Source: Firm-13 sp037143795 (lineage in GTDB: Bacteria; Bacillota; Clostridia; Saccharofermentanales; Saccharofermentanaceae). From it: a stretch of 64,000 nt of DNA. The number at the start of each line of letters is the position of its first letter. The stretch's first letter is position 1. The notes under the pieces are model-generated. The model saw nothing but the letters and a program-made list of their open reading frames with translations, was not told the DNA's origin and searched no databases. Both the position numbers and the translations under genes were made by a program. Where the stretch lies: the NCBI GenBank assembly GCA_037143795.1, contig JBAWXZ010000001.1:310001-374000 (forward strand), written 5' to 3'. Of the stretch, positions 34,690 through 43,373 are shown in pieces.

Positions 34690-35775
34690 TTACTCCCTTT
34701 TCTTAATTTCAAGATTTTGGGCTTCCCCCATTGCGCGGATCTCCGAAATCAGTTCCTGAACAACATGTTCCGCCGGTATTTTACGTACAGCTTTACCCTT
34801 TTTGAAAAGAAGAAATTCATTTACACCGCCGGCAATTCCAATATCAGACTCCTGCGCCTCACCCGGACCATTGACCACACAACCCATTACGGCAACCCGC
34901 AGGTCATACGGCATATCTGCCACTTCTCTTTCAATCTGTTCGGCAAGCTCGATCAGGGGAACCTGTGTGCGTCCGCATGTCGGGCATGAAATCAGCTGAA
35001 CTCCGTGTTTGCGAAGGGAAAGGGCTTTTAAAATACTGAATGCCGCGTGGACTTCATCAACCGGATCACTTGTCAGGGAGACCCGGATTGTATCTCCGAT
35101 TCCCTCAGAAAGCAGTGCTCCAATACCAACAGCCGAACGGATAATTCCCTCTTTAATGGTTCCGGCTTCCGTAACGCCTACATGAAGCGGATAAGGGGTT
35201 TTTTCGGAAAGAAGCCGGTAACTTTCGATAGTCAAAAGCGGATCCGAGGACTTGATGCTGACTACCATATCATAAAAATGTGCTTTTTCGAGCGACTCTA
35301 TAGCCTGAAGAGCACTGTAAGTCATCGAATCACGATTTACACCGCCGTACTTTGTCAGTATTGCATGCGAAATCGAACCTGAATTCACACCGACACGAAT
35401 TGGAACATGCCGTGCCCGCGCCGCATCAGCGACCTGGATAATGCGGGATTCATCTCCGAGGTTGCCCGGATTTATCCGGATCTTCGCTGCTCCGTTTTCA
35501 ATGGAAAGCAGTGCAAGCCGGTAATCAAAATGAATATCCGCGACAACGGGGATCGGGGAACGCCTGGTGATTTCTCCGAGTGCCAGCGCCGCTTCCCTGT
35601 CCGGAACTGCCACTCGGGTTATTTCACAGCCTGCATCAGCCAGGCGCATAATCTGTGCAACCGTTGCCTCCGCATCCCGGGTATCCGTCGTATTCATCGA
35701 CTGAACGGCGACAGGTGCATCTCCTCCGATTGCTACATTTCCAACATGAACGGTTCTTGTCATTTTTCTATTCAT
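34690..35775 (-). CDS. ispG: 4-hydroxy-3-methylbut-2-en-1-yl diphosphate synthase
   Basis: A 361-residue [4Fe-4S] enzyme of the MEP isoprenoid pathway (MEcPP to HMBPP). The N-terminal TIM barrel shows QSMNTTDTRD and VADIHFDYRLAL; cluster ligands are in SCPTCGRTQVPL and GCVVNGPGEAQESDIGIAGG. It sits 3 bases after rseP and 9 before polC. Together with dxr and ispH in this window it supplies most of the late MEP pathway, feeding undecaprenyl phosphate synthesis by uppS in the same cluster. Confidence 0.97.
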   Translation of the reverse strand: MNRKMTRTVHVGNVAIGGDAPVAVQSMNTTDTRDAEATVAQIMRLADAGCEITRVAVPDREAALALGEITRRSPIPVVADIHFDYRLALLSIENGAAKIRINPGNLGDESRIIQVADAARARHVPIRVGVNSGSISHAILTKYGGVNRDSMTYSALQAIESLEKAHFYDMVVSIKSSDPLLTIESYRLLSEKTPYPLHVGVTEAGTIKEGIIRSAVGIGALLSEGIGDTIRVSLTSDPVDEVHAAFSILKALSLRKHGVQLISCPTCGRTQVPLIELAEQIEREVADMPYDLRVAVMGCVVNGPGEAQESDIGIAGGVNEFLLFKKGKAVRKIPAEHVVQELISEIRAMGEAQNLEIKKRE

Positions 35776-35778
35776 AAT

Positions 35779-37089
35779 CTATCCTACCAATCTCATAATG
35801 TCAGACGACAATGCAAAGATTACCAGTGATATTAACACGACAAACCCTATTGCATTGATGACACGCTCCGTCTTGAGGGAGATCTTCTTGCCCCGTATCA
35901 TTTCAATAACCACAAGTACCATTACATTCCCGTCCAGTCCGGGAAGCGGAAGAAGATTTGAAAAGGCGAGCCCGACAGAAATCAATCCGGCAAGAGTACC
36001 CAGATATTCAACTTTCACGGAATTATTGGTTTTGGGTGCATCGACGACATCTGATACAATTGTCGCGATTCCGACAGGTCCTGCGATTGCATCCTGTGCC
36101 TTGATTTTCCCCTGCACTACTGACTTAAGGCCATCTATCGAGACCTCAATAACCGATGCGGAATATAAAACAGAGTGCTTAAGCAGATCTCCGACACCGC
36201 TTCCCTGCTTTACATATATTCCCCGCGGGTTTGCAGAATCAAAAACTTTTGCTGTCATTGTAACGTCCTGCTTAATGCCGTCACGAACAATCGACAGGGT
36301 AACTTTATTATCGGTATTTCCGGGAATAATATCCGCATAACTTGAATCCGTCACCGGTATTCCGTTTACCGCCAGAAGCGAATCGCCTATTTTGAGTACA
36401 GGGGAACCGCCGTTCTGCGTCGGATCAACCTCAACAATTTTCCAACCCTTATTCTCATCAAGTATGGACTTACTTTCAACATAGATTCCAAAGACGTATC
36501 TGGACTTAATCACAGGAGTAAGTGTTATGGAATAATTATTTCCAGTTTTCTGAGAACGAAGTGTCATTACCATAGGATCCGTATCCGGAACAGTAGAGTA
36601 ATAGTATCCGAGATCGGCATCTGTCAGGATATGTTTGCCGTTCAGGGACACAATGGCATCACCTTCGACGGCTTTTGTCCCTGCAATTTGTGTTCCCGCT
36701 GAAATCGTATCAAGATTTGTAGATAAAAACCCGAAGCATGCAAATACAACGGCAAAAATAACAATTCCGAGAATTACATTGGTAATCGGACCCGCAAGGG
36801 CTACAATAAGCCTTTTCCATCGCGGCTGGTTGAGATACGAATCAGGATTGGCTGCCCCTCCGTCCTCTTCTTCCACCCCGGGAAAACGCACATATGCACC
36901 AAAAGGAATAAGACGGATGTGATATTCGACACCGTTCCGTTTCCAATGGATAAGGGAGGGCCCGACAAAAACAGACAATTCCTCAACTTTGATTCCCAGT
37001 CGCCGCGCAACAAGGAAATGACCGATTTCGTGTGCTGCGGCCAGCAGTCCCAGACCTATTATTGAAATTATAATACTTAATGGTGACAT
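35779..37089 (-). CDS. rseP: RIP metalloprotease RseP/RasP
   Basis: A 436-residue site-2 protease. HEIGHF near residue 20 gives the HExxH zinc site in the first membrane helix, a PDZ domain lies at about 185-300, and NLLPLPGLDGNVMV supplies the third metal ligand. It cleaves anti-sigma factors and leftover signal peptides within the membrane. It lies in the conserved uppS-cdsA-dxr-rseP-ispG order, 24 bases after dxr, with the SD AGGAG. Confidence 0.95.
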   Translation of the reverse strand: MSPLSIIISIIGLGLLAAAHEIGHFLVARRLGIKVEELSVFVGPSLIHWKRNGVEYHIRLIPFGAYVRFPGVEEEDGGAANPDSYLNQPRWKRLIVALAGPITNVILGIVIFAVVFACFGFLSTNLDTISAGTQIAGTKAVEGDAIVSLNGKHILTDADLGYYYSTVPDTDPMVMTLRSQKTGNNYSITLTPVIKSRYVFGIYVESKSILDENKGWKIVEVDPTQNGGSPVLKIGDSLLAVNGIPVTDSSYADIIPGNTDNKVTLSIVRDGIKQDVTMTAKVFDSANPRGIYVKQGSGVGDLLKHSVLYSASVIEVSIDGLKSVVQGKIKAQDAIAGPVGIATIVSDVVDAPKTNNSVKVEYLGTLAGLISVGLAFSNLLPLPGLDGNVMVLVVIEMIRGKKISLKTERVINAIGFVVLISLVIFALSSDIMRLVG

Positions 37090-37113
37090 AATACTCTCCT
37101 GATTTGTTTACAC

Positions 37114-38292
37114 TTATGTTGCTTTCCGGAAAAATCCCTTCACAAACGCCCTGGCCCATAAATCCATTTCATGGATATCAAGAACAGAAAAACCATGTAC
37201 AATCCCTTCGCGTTCATGGGCATCCATACATGCCCGGATGCTGTCCTCAATTGCAGTAAAGGGAATCAATCCTGCAATAAATGCAGCGACCGCCTCCTCA
37301 TTTGCAGAATTCATAATAACGGGCAGTGACCCTCCGATCCTTCCCGCATGGTAGGCCAGATCCACACACCCGAAGACATCCGTATCGCATTTTTCAAAAT
37401 GCAGATCCGCGCACTCAGCAGCAAAAGGATCAAAAGGTTCGCTTAAGTTATCAAGCCTTAGCGGATAGGATAGGGCAAGCTGAATAGGAAGCATCATATT
37501 CGGACGTCCCATCTGTGCCAGAACAGAGCCGTCTTTCAGGCTAACCATAGAATGAACGATACTCTGCGGATGCACAACAACCGTTATCTTGTCGACCGGT
37601 ACGTCAAAAAGCCAGCCGGCCTCAATTACTTCGAGACCTTTATTCATCATGGAAGCCGAATCAATCGTTATTTTGCCGCCCATCTTCCATGTAGGATGGG
37701 ATAATGCTTCCTTCACTGTCACTTTTCGCAGCTGTTCCTTTGAAAAGCCGCGGAAAGGCCCCCCGGATGCTGTCAGAAGGATTCTGTCAAGGCTGCCGGT
37801 CGGCTGTCCCCACAGGCACTGCCAGATGGCAGAATGCTCACTGTCAACCGGGAGGAGCTTTACAAATTTTGCTTTCACTTTCGGTATGACAATGGATCCC
37901 CCGGCAATGAGCGTCTCCTTATTGGCAAGGGCGACATCTTTACCGGCGTCAATTGCCGCAATAACAGGATCCAGGCCTTTTACGCCGACCATTGCAGCCA
38001 TGACCATTTCTGTTTCAGGAAGCGCAGCGCAAAGCCGATTTCCTTCATCACCCCAGAAAACGGATGTTTTTTCGCCGGACTCTACCAATCTTTTCTTAAG
38101 GAGAATCGCATCCTTTTCATCGGCAACACTGGCAATCAGCGGATGGAATTCCCTGATTTGTTCTTCTATCTTTTCCACACGGAATCCGCATGACAAAGCG
38201 ACAACTTTAAACTGTTCCGGATACCCGCGAATGACTTCCAAAGTCTGGGATCCAATGGACCCTGTCGACCCCAAAATTGCGAGACTTTTCAT
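37114..38292 (-). CDS. dxr: 1-deoxy-D-xylulose-5-phosphate reductoisomerase
   Basis: A 392-residue NADPH enzyme forming MEP from DXP. LGSTGSIGSQTLEV is the nucleotide-binding loop, VDSEHSAIWQCL holds the metal-binding residues, LTASGGPFRG the substrate site, and PTWKMGGKITIDSASMMNKG the catalytic flap region. The start at 38292 has the SD AAGGAGA; the longer frame would overlap cdsA. It lies 10 bases after cdsA. Confidence 0.97.
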   Translation of the reverse strand: MKSLAILGSTGSIGSQTLEVIRGYPEQFKVVALSCGFRVEKIEEQIREFHPLIASVADEKDAILLKKRLVESGEKTSVFWGDEGNRLCAALPETEMVMAAMVGVKGLDPVIAAIDAGKDVALANKETLIAGGSIVIPKVKAKFVKLLPVDSEHSAIWQCLWGQPTGSLDRILLTASGGPFRGFSKEQLRKVTVKEALSHPTWKMGGKITIDSASMMNKGLEVIEAGWLFDVPVDKITVVVHPQSIVHSMVSLKDGSVLAQMGRPNMMLPIQLALSYPLRLDNLSEPFDPFAAECADLHFEKCDTDVFGCVDLAYHAGRIGGSLPVIMNSANEEAVAAFIAGLIPFTAIEDSIRACMDAHEREGIVHGFSVLDIHEMDLWARAFVKGFFRKAT

Positions 38293-38302
38293 ATATTTCT
38301 CC

Positions 38303-39172
38303 TTAGCTAAAACATAGCGCAAGTGCAAATGCTACGGGCAGTGTAAAGAAAGCACTGTCAAATCGATCCAGTAATCCTCCGTGTCCCGGAAGAATCTTAC
38401 CGAAATCCTTGATTCCAGCCCATCTCTTGATAGCGGAAGCCATCCAGTCCCCGAGCTGTGATACGATCGAAAGAGTAAATCCAACCAAGGCAGCAAGAAC
38501 AAGAAATTCAGTACGTCCCATGGACGGGTCAATTATCTTATCCATACACAGCCAGAAAAACAGAACCATGACACCGGCGCATCCGATCGCTCCGCCGATG
38601 CAGCCTTCCAAAGTCTTCTTCGGACTAATGTGGGGTACGATCTTGTGCTTACCGAAAAGGACTCCGGTAAAATAGGCAAAAACATCGGATATCCACGGGG
38701 CAAAAAGTCCGATGACTACAAAATACCAGCCATGCGGGATGAAGAGTGCAGTAATGTTCGCACAAGCCAGCGGAAACGAGATATATAGCTCGATACTCGA
38801 AGTGGCAATACCGTCACCGAATGCGTTTTCACCGGGCTGGAAAAGCACCATAATGATGACTGTGTTCATTGCCAGTAAAAGGATGGCAAGCGAATACGTT
38901 CCCAAAGCCAGAAGTGCAGAATGAGAATACAAACTGATCAGAACAGGTAAAATCGAAAAACTCGCACCGGCATAACTTAAGTATTGTCCCGGCTTCATAC
39001 CTTTGGCCTGAACGCACAGGATCATTTCCCTGCCGACAACAAGGGCAACTATTGCCCAAAGCACGGAAATGAAATAGGGAGAAAAGTATCCCGGAATGAA
39101 AAACGCCAAAATCGCAATAGTGAAAAAAACGCCGGTAATGACCCTCTGTTTCATATTCATTAAAGGAAGCAT
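38303..39172 (-). CDS. cdsA: Phosphatidate cytidylyltransferase
   Basis: A 289-residue polytopic membrane enzyme making CDP-diacylglycerol. About seven hydrophobic segments are seen. The C-terminal signature SQLGDWMASAIKRWAGIKDF...GHGGLLDRFDS is present, together with SDVFAYFTGVLFGKHKI and SPKKTLEG. CDP-DAG is the precursor of all phospholipids. Three in-frame ATG codons (39172, 39160, 39154) lie close together, all with weak SD sequences; the first is kept. The gap from uppS is 105 bases without a clear terminator. Confidence 0.94.
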   Translation of the reverse strand: MLPLMNMKQRVITGVFFTIAILAFFIPGYFSPYFISVLWAIVALVVGREMILCVQAKGMKPGQYLSYAGASFSILPVLISLYSHSALLALGTYSLAILLLAMNTVIIMVLFQPGENAFGDGIATSSIELYISFPLACANITALFIPHGWYFVVIGLFAPWISDVFAYFTGVLFGKHKIVPHISPKKTLEGCIGGAIGCAGVMVLFFWLCMDKIIDPSMGRTEFLVLAALVGFTLSIVSQLGDWMASAIKRWAGIKDFGKILPGHGGLLDRFDSAFFTLPVAFALALCFS

Positions 39173-39277
39173 TCAAATATTTCCATAGAAAATCTTTGAC
39201 GTTCCTCTCCTTTCCCTGCTGATGTTGCCCGAAAGTGCGTGAATTTATACCATTCTACGCTTTCTATAAAAAACAAT

Positions 39278-40108
39278 CTACTTGTTTGCAGGTTTTGACA
39301 AACCGCCGAAGCGCCTGTCCCTGCCGGTATATTCACGGAACGCTTCTGTCAGATCATCAAACCCGAAGTCCGGCCAAAGGGTATCCGACACCCAGAATTC
39401 CGCATAAGCAGCTTCCCACACAAGAAAATTGGAAAGCCTCTGTTCTCCGCTCGGGCGAATCACAAGGTCCGGATCCGGAATATCCGGAATATACATATGA
39501 CTTGATATTGTAGTCTCTGATATATCATTCGGAAGAATTCTGCCGTCGAGGACCTCACGGGCAATACTTTGACAGGCGTGCATAATTTCACGCCTCCCTC
39601 CGTAATTCATTGCGATAATCAGGTCCATACGATTCCGGTTAAGTGAATTCTTCTCGGCTTTTGCACATACAGTCCGGATCTCTTCCGGAAGACTCCCAAT
39701 ATCCCCGGAAAACCGGACACGTATTCCTTCCTTTTCGAGCTCAGGGTCATATCGCTCAAAAAACTCAACAAAAAGTTCCATAAGCGCATGAACCTCATCA
39801 TCCGGCCTGGACCAGTTCTCCGTAGAAAACGCATAAACAGTGAGATAACGCACGCCGTAATAACCGCAGTTACGGCAAAGTTCTTTTAGATTTTCCGCTC
39901 CGGCCCTGTGTCCGGCTGATCTTGGCAGATGCCTCTTCTGAGCCCACCGTCCGTTGCCGTCCATAATTACACCCAGATGAACAGGAATCTTCAGTTGTTC
40001 CATCTGTTTGTCCGCTTCTGCAGCGGACGGCAATTCTTTGCGTCTTCGGAAAGGAATATTGGAAAACAATCCTGCAAGGAATTTTCCGTTTCCTCTTGAT
40101 AAGCTCAT
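39278..40108 (-). CDS. uppS: Isoprenyl transferase (undecaprenyl diphosphate synthase)
   Basis: A 276-residue cis-prenyltransferase. GVIMDGNGRWAQKR contains the catalytic aspartate, GHRAGAENL follows, and NYGGRREI, RPSGEQRLSNFLVWEAAYAEFW form the C-terminal substrate motifs. The product is the lipid carrier for peptidoglycan. The ATG at 40108 has the SD AAGGAGA; about 40 residues precede the conserved core. It is 71 bases downstream of frr, with a weak hairpin between them. Confidence 0.95.
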   Translation of the reverse strand: MSLSRGNGKFLAGLFSNIPFRRRKELPSAAEADKQMEQLKIPVHLGVIMDGNGRWAQKRHLPRSAGHRAGAENLKELCRNCGYYGVRYLTVYAFSTENWSRPDDEVHALMELFVEFFERYDPELEKEGIRVRFSGDIGSLPEEIRTVCAKAEKNSLNRNRMDLIIAMNYGGRREIMHACQSIAREVLDGRILPNDISETTISSHMYIPDIPDPDLVIRPSGEQRLSNFLVWEAAYAEFWVSDTLWPDFGFDDLTEAFREYTGRDRRFGGLSKPANK

Positions 40109-40122
40109 AATATATCTCCTTA

Positions 40123-40152
40123 CAAAAACAGCGGGCAAAAAGCTCTACCCGC
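40123..40152 (-). terminator. Possible weak terminator between frr and uppS
   Basis: On the minus strand GCGGG (40148-40152) pairs with CCCGC (40131-40135) followed by TGTTTTTG. The stem is short and the loop is 12 bases, so any termination is probably partial. Confidence 0.35.
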
Positions 40153-40179
40153 CGGAAAAGCATATGTCAGGCACAGGAA

Positions 40180-40746
40180 TCAGATATCCATAAGGTCCTT
40201 TTCTTTTGCCGCTATCGTTTTTTCTGCTTCATGGATATAGATATCCGTAATTTTTTGAATTTCTTCTTCAAAATCCGCCATATCATCATCCGTGAGTTCC
40301 TTTTTCTTATGGTAAGCCCTGAAAGTTTCAATTCCGTCACGGCGAATATTGCGGATGGCAACCTTAGCTTCTTCTTCGTAGGAATGAACGCTTTTCACAA
40401 GTTCCTTACGTCTTTCCTGGGACAGTATCGGGAATGAGAGACGAATCATTTTGCCGTCGTTACCTGGATTAATCCCCAGATCGGATGCCATAATAGCCTT
40501 TTCAATACTTTTAAGTGTGGACGGGTCCCACGGAATCAATGTAATCATTCGTGGTTCAGGAACCTGAATATTGGCTACGGCATTTAATGGAGTTTTAGCG
40601 CCATAATAATCAATGAATATACGGTCCAAAACATGTGGGTTTGCACGTCCTGCACGGATAGCATTCAGATTCTCAGTCAGGTTGGCAATTGTCTTTGACA
40701 TTTTTTCTTCATAATGGTTGTATGTTTCCTTAGTAATCGTCTGCAT
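40180..40746 (-). CDS. frr: Ribosome recycling factor
   Basis: A 188-residue RRF. It has NLTENLNAIRAGRANPHVLDRI, the head-domain YYGAKTPLNAVANIQVPEPR, and the long helix with RRELVKSVHSYEEEAKVAIRNIRRD split across conserved positions. With EF-G it splits post-termination ribosomes. It follows pyrH by 25 bases with a GGGAGG SD, the standard pyrH-frr order. Confidence 0.97.
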   Translation of the reverse strand: MQTITKETYNHYEEKMSKTIANLTENLNAIRAGRANPHVLDRIFIDYYGAKTPLNAVANIQVPEPRMITLIPWDPSTLKSIEKAIMASDLGINPGNDGKMIRLSFPILSQERRKELVKSVHSYEEEAKVAIRNIRRDGIETFRAYHKKKELTDDDMADFEEEIQKITDIYIHEAEKTIAAKEKDLMDI

Positions 40747-40771
40747 ATGCTTGGATCCTCCCTTTTATAAT

Positions 40772-41479
40772 CTATTTTACCAGAGTTCCTATTTTTTCGC
40801 CGTTGATAATACGAATAATATTTTCCGGATCCTGCATGGAAAACACCAGTATAGTTGTCTTGTTATCCCTGCAAAGCGCTGCAGCTGTCGCATCCATTAC
40901 TTTGAGGTTAAGCTGGAGTATCTCATCGTGCGTAATAGTGTCATATTTACGTGCATCCGGAAAGAGGTTGGGATCCTTGTCATAGATACCGTCTACCATC
41001 GTTGCCTTAAAGAAGACATCTGCCTCAATTTCAGCAGCCCGGAGTGCGGCTCCTGTATCAGTCGAAAAGAAAGGGTTGCCTGTTCCACAGGCAAATATGA
41101 CGATTCTGCCCTTTTCAAGATGACGGATGGCACGTTTGCGAATATACGGTTCTGCCATCTGACGAACTTCAACCGCAGAAAGAACCCGGGTTACTGCACC
41201 GGCCTGTTCCAGGGCGTCTGATAAAGCCAGAGCATTCATCATTGTTGCGAGCATACCCATATGATCGCCGGTAACGCGATCCATACTTTCACTGGTTCTT
41301 CCTCTCCAGAAGTTTCCTCCTCCGACAACGACAGCGACCTGGACGCCCATATCAGAGACTTTCTTGATCGTAGCACTGATCTGATGGAGAACAGCATCAT
41401 CAATCCCCACCTTTTTTTCGCCTGCCAAAGCCTCGCCGCTGATTTTCAGAAGGATTCGCTTGTATACGGGTCCACTCAT
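40772..41479 (-). CDS. pyrH: UMP kinase
   Basis: A 235-residue bacterial UMP kinase of the amino-acid-kinase fold. RILLKISGEALAG is the nucleotide loop, VVGGGNFWRG the GTP/UTP-sensitive segment, TGNPFFSTDTGAALRAAEIEAD the UMP site, and KVMDATAAALCRDN the C-terminal motif. It makes UDP for nucleic acid and cell-wall precursors. The start at 41479 has the SD GGAGG eight bases away; a longer frame reaches the promoter region. The tsf terminator lies upstream, so transcription must restart nearby (TAGAAT or TATAAA at 41514-41526 are candidate -10 boxes) or read through. Confidence 0.96.
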   Translation of the reverse strand: MSGPVYKRILLKISGEALAGEKKVGIDDAVLHQISATIKKVSDMGVQVAVVVGGGNFWRGRTSESMDRVTGDHMGMLATMMNALALSDALEQAGAVTRVLSAVEVRQMAEPYIRKRAIRHLEKGRIVIFACGTGNPFFSTDTGAALRAAEIEADVFFKATMVDGIYDKDPNLFPDARKYDTITHDEILQLNLKVMDATAAALCRDNKTTILVFSMQDPENIIRIINGEKIGTLVK

Positions 41480-41541
41480 CTTTCTACCTCCGTTGGTTCC
41501 GGTGACCTGCACCTTTATACATTCTATCTTTTTCGATCCCT

Positions 41542-41577
41542 AAAAAAAAGCCGCCACGAAAAAATTCATGGCAGCTT
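41542..41577 (-). terminator. Intrinsic terminator after tsf
   Basis: On the minus strand AAGCTGCCATG pairs with CGTGGCGGCTT (one wobble pair and one mismatch tolerated), then eight T. It separates rpsB-tsf from the pyrH cluster. Confidence 0.9.
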
Positions 41578-41602
41578 TTATATTTAACGTATTATTGCCA
41601 TA

Positions 41603-42253
41603 TCAATGAATCTGCTTCATGACTTCTTCAGCAAAATTCTCTTCCTTCTTTGCAATGCCTTCGCCCATTTCATAACGGGTAAAGCGGCGTATTGCAACTT
41701 TCTCACCAATCATAGCGGTCATTTCCTTCTGAAGGATCTCAATTGTCTTGGAATCATCCTTGACATATTCCTGCTCAAGAAGGCAATTCTCTTTATAGAA
41801 CTTGGCGATGGATCCCTCTACGATACGATCAAGAATCTTCTCCGGTTTGCCTTCATTCAAGGCTTTATTACGGATGATTTCCGTCTCTTTATCAATAACG
41901 TCCTGAGGAACATCCTCACGTGATACCCAGCGCGGATTTGTTGCTGCAATCTGCATGGCAACATCACGGACAAAAGTCCTGTACTGTGCATTATTTGCTG
42001 CAAAATCCGTCTCAATATTTACTTCAAGAAGAACGCCGATGCGTCCGCCGGCATGAATATAAGCGTCTACGATACCTTCGGAAGCAATACGGCCTGCTTT
42101 TTTGGAAGCAGATGCGATTCCTTTTTCACGAAGCCATGCAACAGCTTCCTCCACATTACCGTCTTTCTCCTGAAGAGCTCTCTTGCAGTCCATAATTCCG
42201 GAGCCTGTCATTTCGCGAAGAACTTTTACTTGTGCTGCTGTAATTTCTGCCAT
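41603..42253 (-). CDS. tsf: Elongation factor Ts (short form)
   Basis: A 216-residue EF-Ts. The UBA-like N-terminus AAQVKVLREMTGSGIMDCKRAL and the TDFAANN guanine-exchange motif are intact, and the end MGEGIAKKEENFAEEV is the usual C-terminal signature. It recycles EF-Tu. At 216 residues it is shorter than the 280-300 of E. coli and B. subtilis and close to the compact forms of Thermus and cyanobacteria, so one core subdomain is missing or reduced. It follows rpsB by 60 bases with a seven-base hairpin ahead of its SD. Confidence 0.95.
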   Translation of the reverse strand: MAEITAAQVKVLREMTGSGIMDCKRALQEKDGNVEEAVAWLREKGIASASKKAGRIASEGIVDAYIHAGGRIGVLLEVNIETDFAANNAQYRTFVRDVAMQIAATNPRWVSREDVPQDVIDKETEIIRNKALNEGKPEKILDRIVEGSIAKFYKENCLLEQEYVKDDSKTIEILQKEMTAMIGEKVAIRRFTRYEMGEGIAKKEENFAEEVMKQIH

Positions 42254-42269
42254 ATATATCCTCCTGCAT

Positions 42270-42290
42270 ACCTGTTGTCATAAAACAGGT
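42270..42290 (-). promoter_or_regulatory. Hairpin in the rpsB-tsf spacer
   Basis: ACCTGTT (42270-42276) and AACAGGT (42284-42290) form a seven-base stem a few bases upstream of the tsf SD AGGAGG. No T run follows. It may tune tsf translation or mRNA cleavage. Confidence 0.4.
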
Positions 42291-42313
42291 TCTATTCATA
42301 AATTCGATTAACC

Positions 42314-43129
42314 TTAAGCTTCAACCGTCTCAGCTGCAGCCGTTTCTATTACAACTGCTTCAACGGCAGCTTCTTCAACTGCTGGTGCAGCATCAGGTGT
42401 TCCAAAAGTTTCAGCCGTTACCGGTACTGCAGGAACATCAAGCTGTTCGCCCTGACGAGCTTCGATAACTGCATCTGCCATACGGCCGGCAATCAGCTTA
42501 ACTGCACGTATTGCATCATCATTGCCTGGAATTACATAATCAATCTCTTCCGGGTCACAGTTTGTATCGACAATAGCAACGAGAGGAATACCAAGTCTTC
42601 TTGCTTCGGCAACAGCCAGATGTTCTTTTCTGGTGTCAACAACAAAAATTGCTGACGGGAGACGTGTCATCGTCTGGATACCGCCAAGGTTTCTCTCGAG
42701 CTTTTCGAGTTCAAGTTTAAGTTTAGCAACTTCCTTCTTGGGGCGAAGTTCAAAAGAACCGTCTGTAGCCATCTTCTGAAGTTCGGTCATGCGGGCAATT
42801 CTCTTCTTGATTGTTGTGAAATTAGTGAGTGTTCCGCCGAGCCAGCGATTATTGATGAAATACATTCCGCAACGGACAGCTTCTTCAGCAATTGAATCCT
42901 GAGCCTGCTTCTTTGTTCCTACAAAAAGTACCGTGCCGCCGTCCATGGCGATCTGACGTACAAACATATATGCATCATCAGCCTTACGGACAGTCTTCTG
43001 CAGATCAATGATATGAATGCCATTGCGCTCCGTATAGATGTACTCAGCCATCTTCGGATTCCATCTGCGGGTCTGGTGTCCAAAATGAACACCTGCTTCG
43101 AGTAACTGTTTCATTGAAATAACTGGCAT
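42314..43129 (-). CDS. rpsB: 30S ribosomal protein S2 with acidic tail
   Basis: A 271-residue S2. MPVISMKQLLEAGVHFGHQT, then WNPKMAEYIYTERNGIHIIDLQKT, and the core NRWLGGTLTNF are canonical. The start at 43129 has the SD AGGAGG. After about residue 230 there is an Ala/Glu/Val-rich tail of about 40 residues, ending AAAETVEA, which echoes the tail of S1 in this window. S2 joins late in 30S assembly and is needed to recruit S1. It heads the rpsB-tsf operon behind a structured leader. Confidence 0.97.
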   Translation of the reverse strand: MPVISMKQLLEAGVHFGHQTRRWNPKMAEYIYTERNGIHIIDLQKTVRKADDAYMFVRQIAMDGGTVLFVGTKKQAQDSIAEEAVRCGMYFINNRWLGGTLTNFTTIKKRIARMTELQKMATDGSFELRPKKEVAKLKLELEKLERNLGGIQTMTRLPSAIFVVDTRKEHLAVAEARRLGIPLVAIVDTNCDPEEIDYVIPGNDDAIRAVKLIAGRMADAVIEARQGEQLDVPAVPVTAETFGTPDAAPAVEEAAVEAVVIETAAAETVEA

Positions 43130-43151
43130 AAATTTTCCTCCTGTTTTCTTC

Positions 43152-43198
43152 CATGGGGTGCACACCTTGATTTCAAGGCACACGAGAAATCCCCCATG
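43152..43198 (-). ncRNA. Structured leader of rpsB, probable autogenous control site
   Basis: On the minus strand CATGGGG (43192-43198) pairs with CCCCATG (43152-43158), enclosing GTG/CAC and CCTTG-AAAT-CAAGG helices with internal loops. It ends about 12 bases before the SD of rpsB. Ribosomal protein leaders of this kind are often bound by the encoded protein; here that protein would be S2. The match to a named Rfam family was not tested. Confidence 0.6.
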
Positions 43199-43217
43199 TG
43201 TTTAATTAACCTCTAGA

Positions 43218-43246
43218 ATAGTAACATTATGTGACAGGAAAGGCAA
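43218..43246 (-). promoter_or_regulatory. Promoter of rpsB-tsf
   Basis: TTGCCT (43241-43246), a 17-base spacer and TACTAT (43218-43223) on the minus strand, giving a leader of about 80 bases. Confidence 0.65.
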
Positions 43247-43323
43247 GCTGCTTTTTTTGCGAAATAACTTCTGTATTTCATGCAGAAGATCCGAAGAATC
43301 ACGAACATCCTATCACAAAGTAG

Positions 43324-43332
43324 TGCTAGAAT
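43324..43332 (+). promoter_or_regulatory. Possible extended -10 promoter of the M20 dipeptidase gene
   Basis: TGCTAGAAT has the TGn extension and a one-mismatch -10 (TAGAAT, 43327-43332). No good -35 is seen. The start codon is 42 bases downstream. Confidence 0.35.
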
Positions 43333-43373
43333 GTTTGTTATCAGTATACAAATCACATTTGGAGGAATCAGAC

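Noticed and set aside
43257..43373. Longer N-terminus for the M20 dipeptidase
   Set aside because: It would cover the likely promoter and lacks an SD, while ATG 43374 follows GGAGG.
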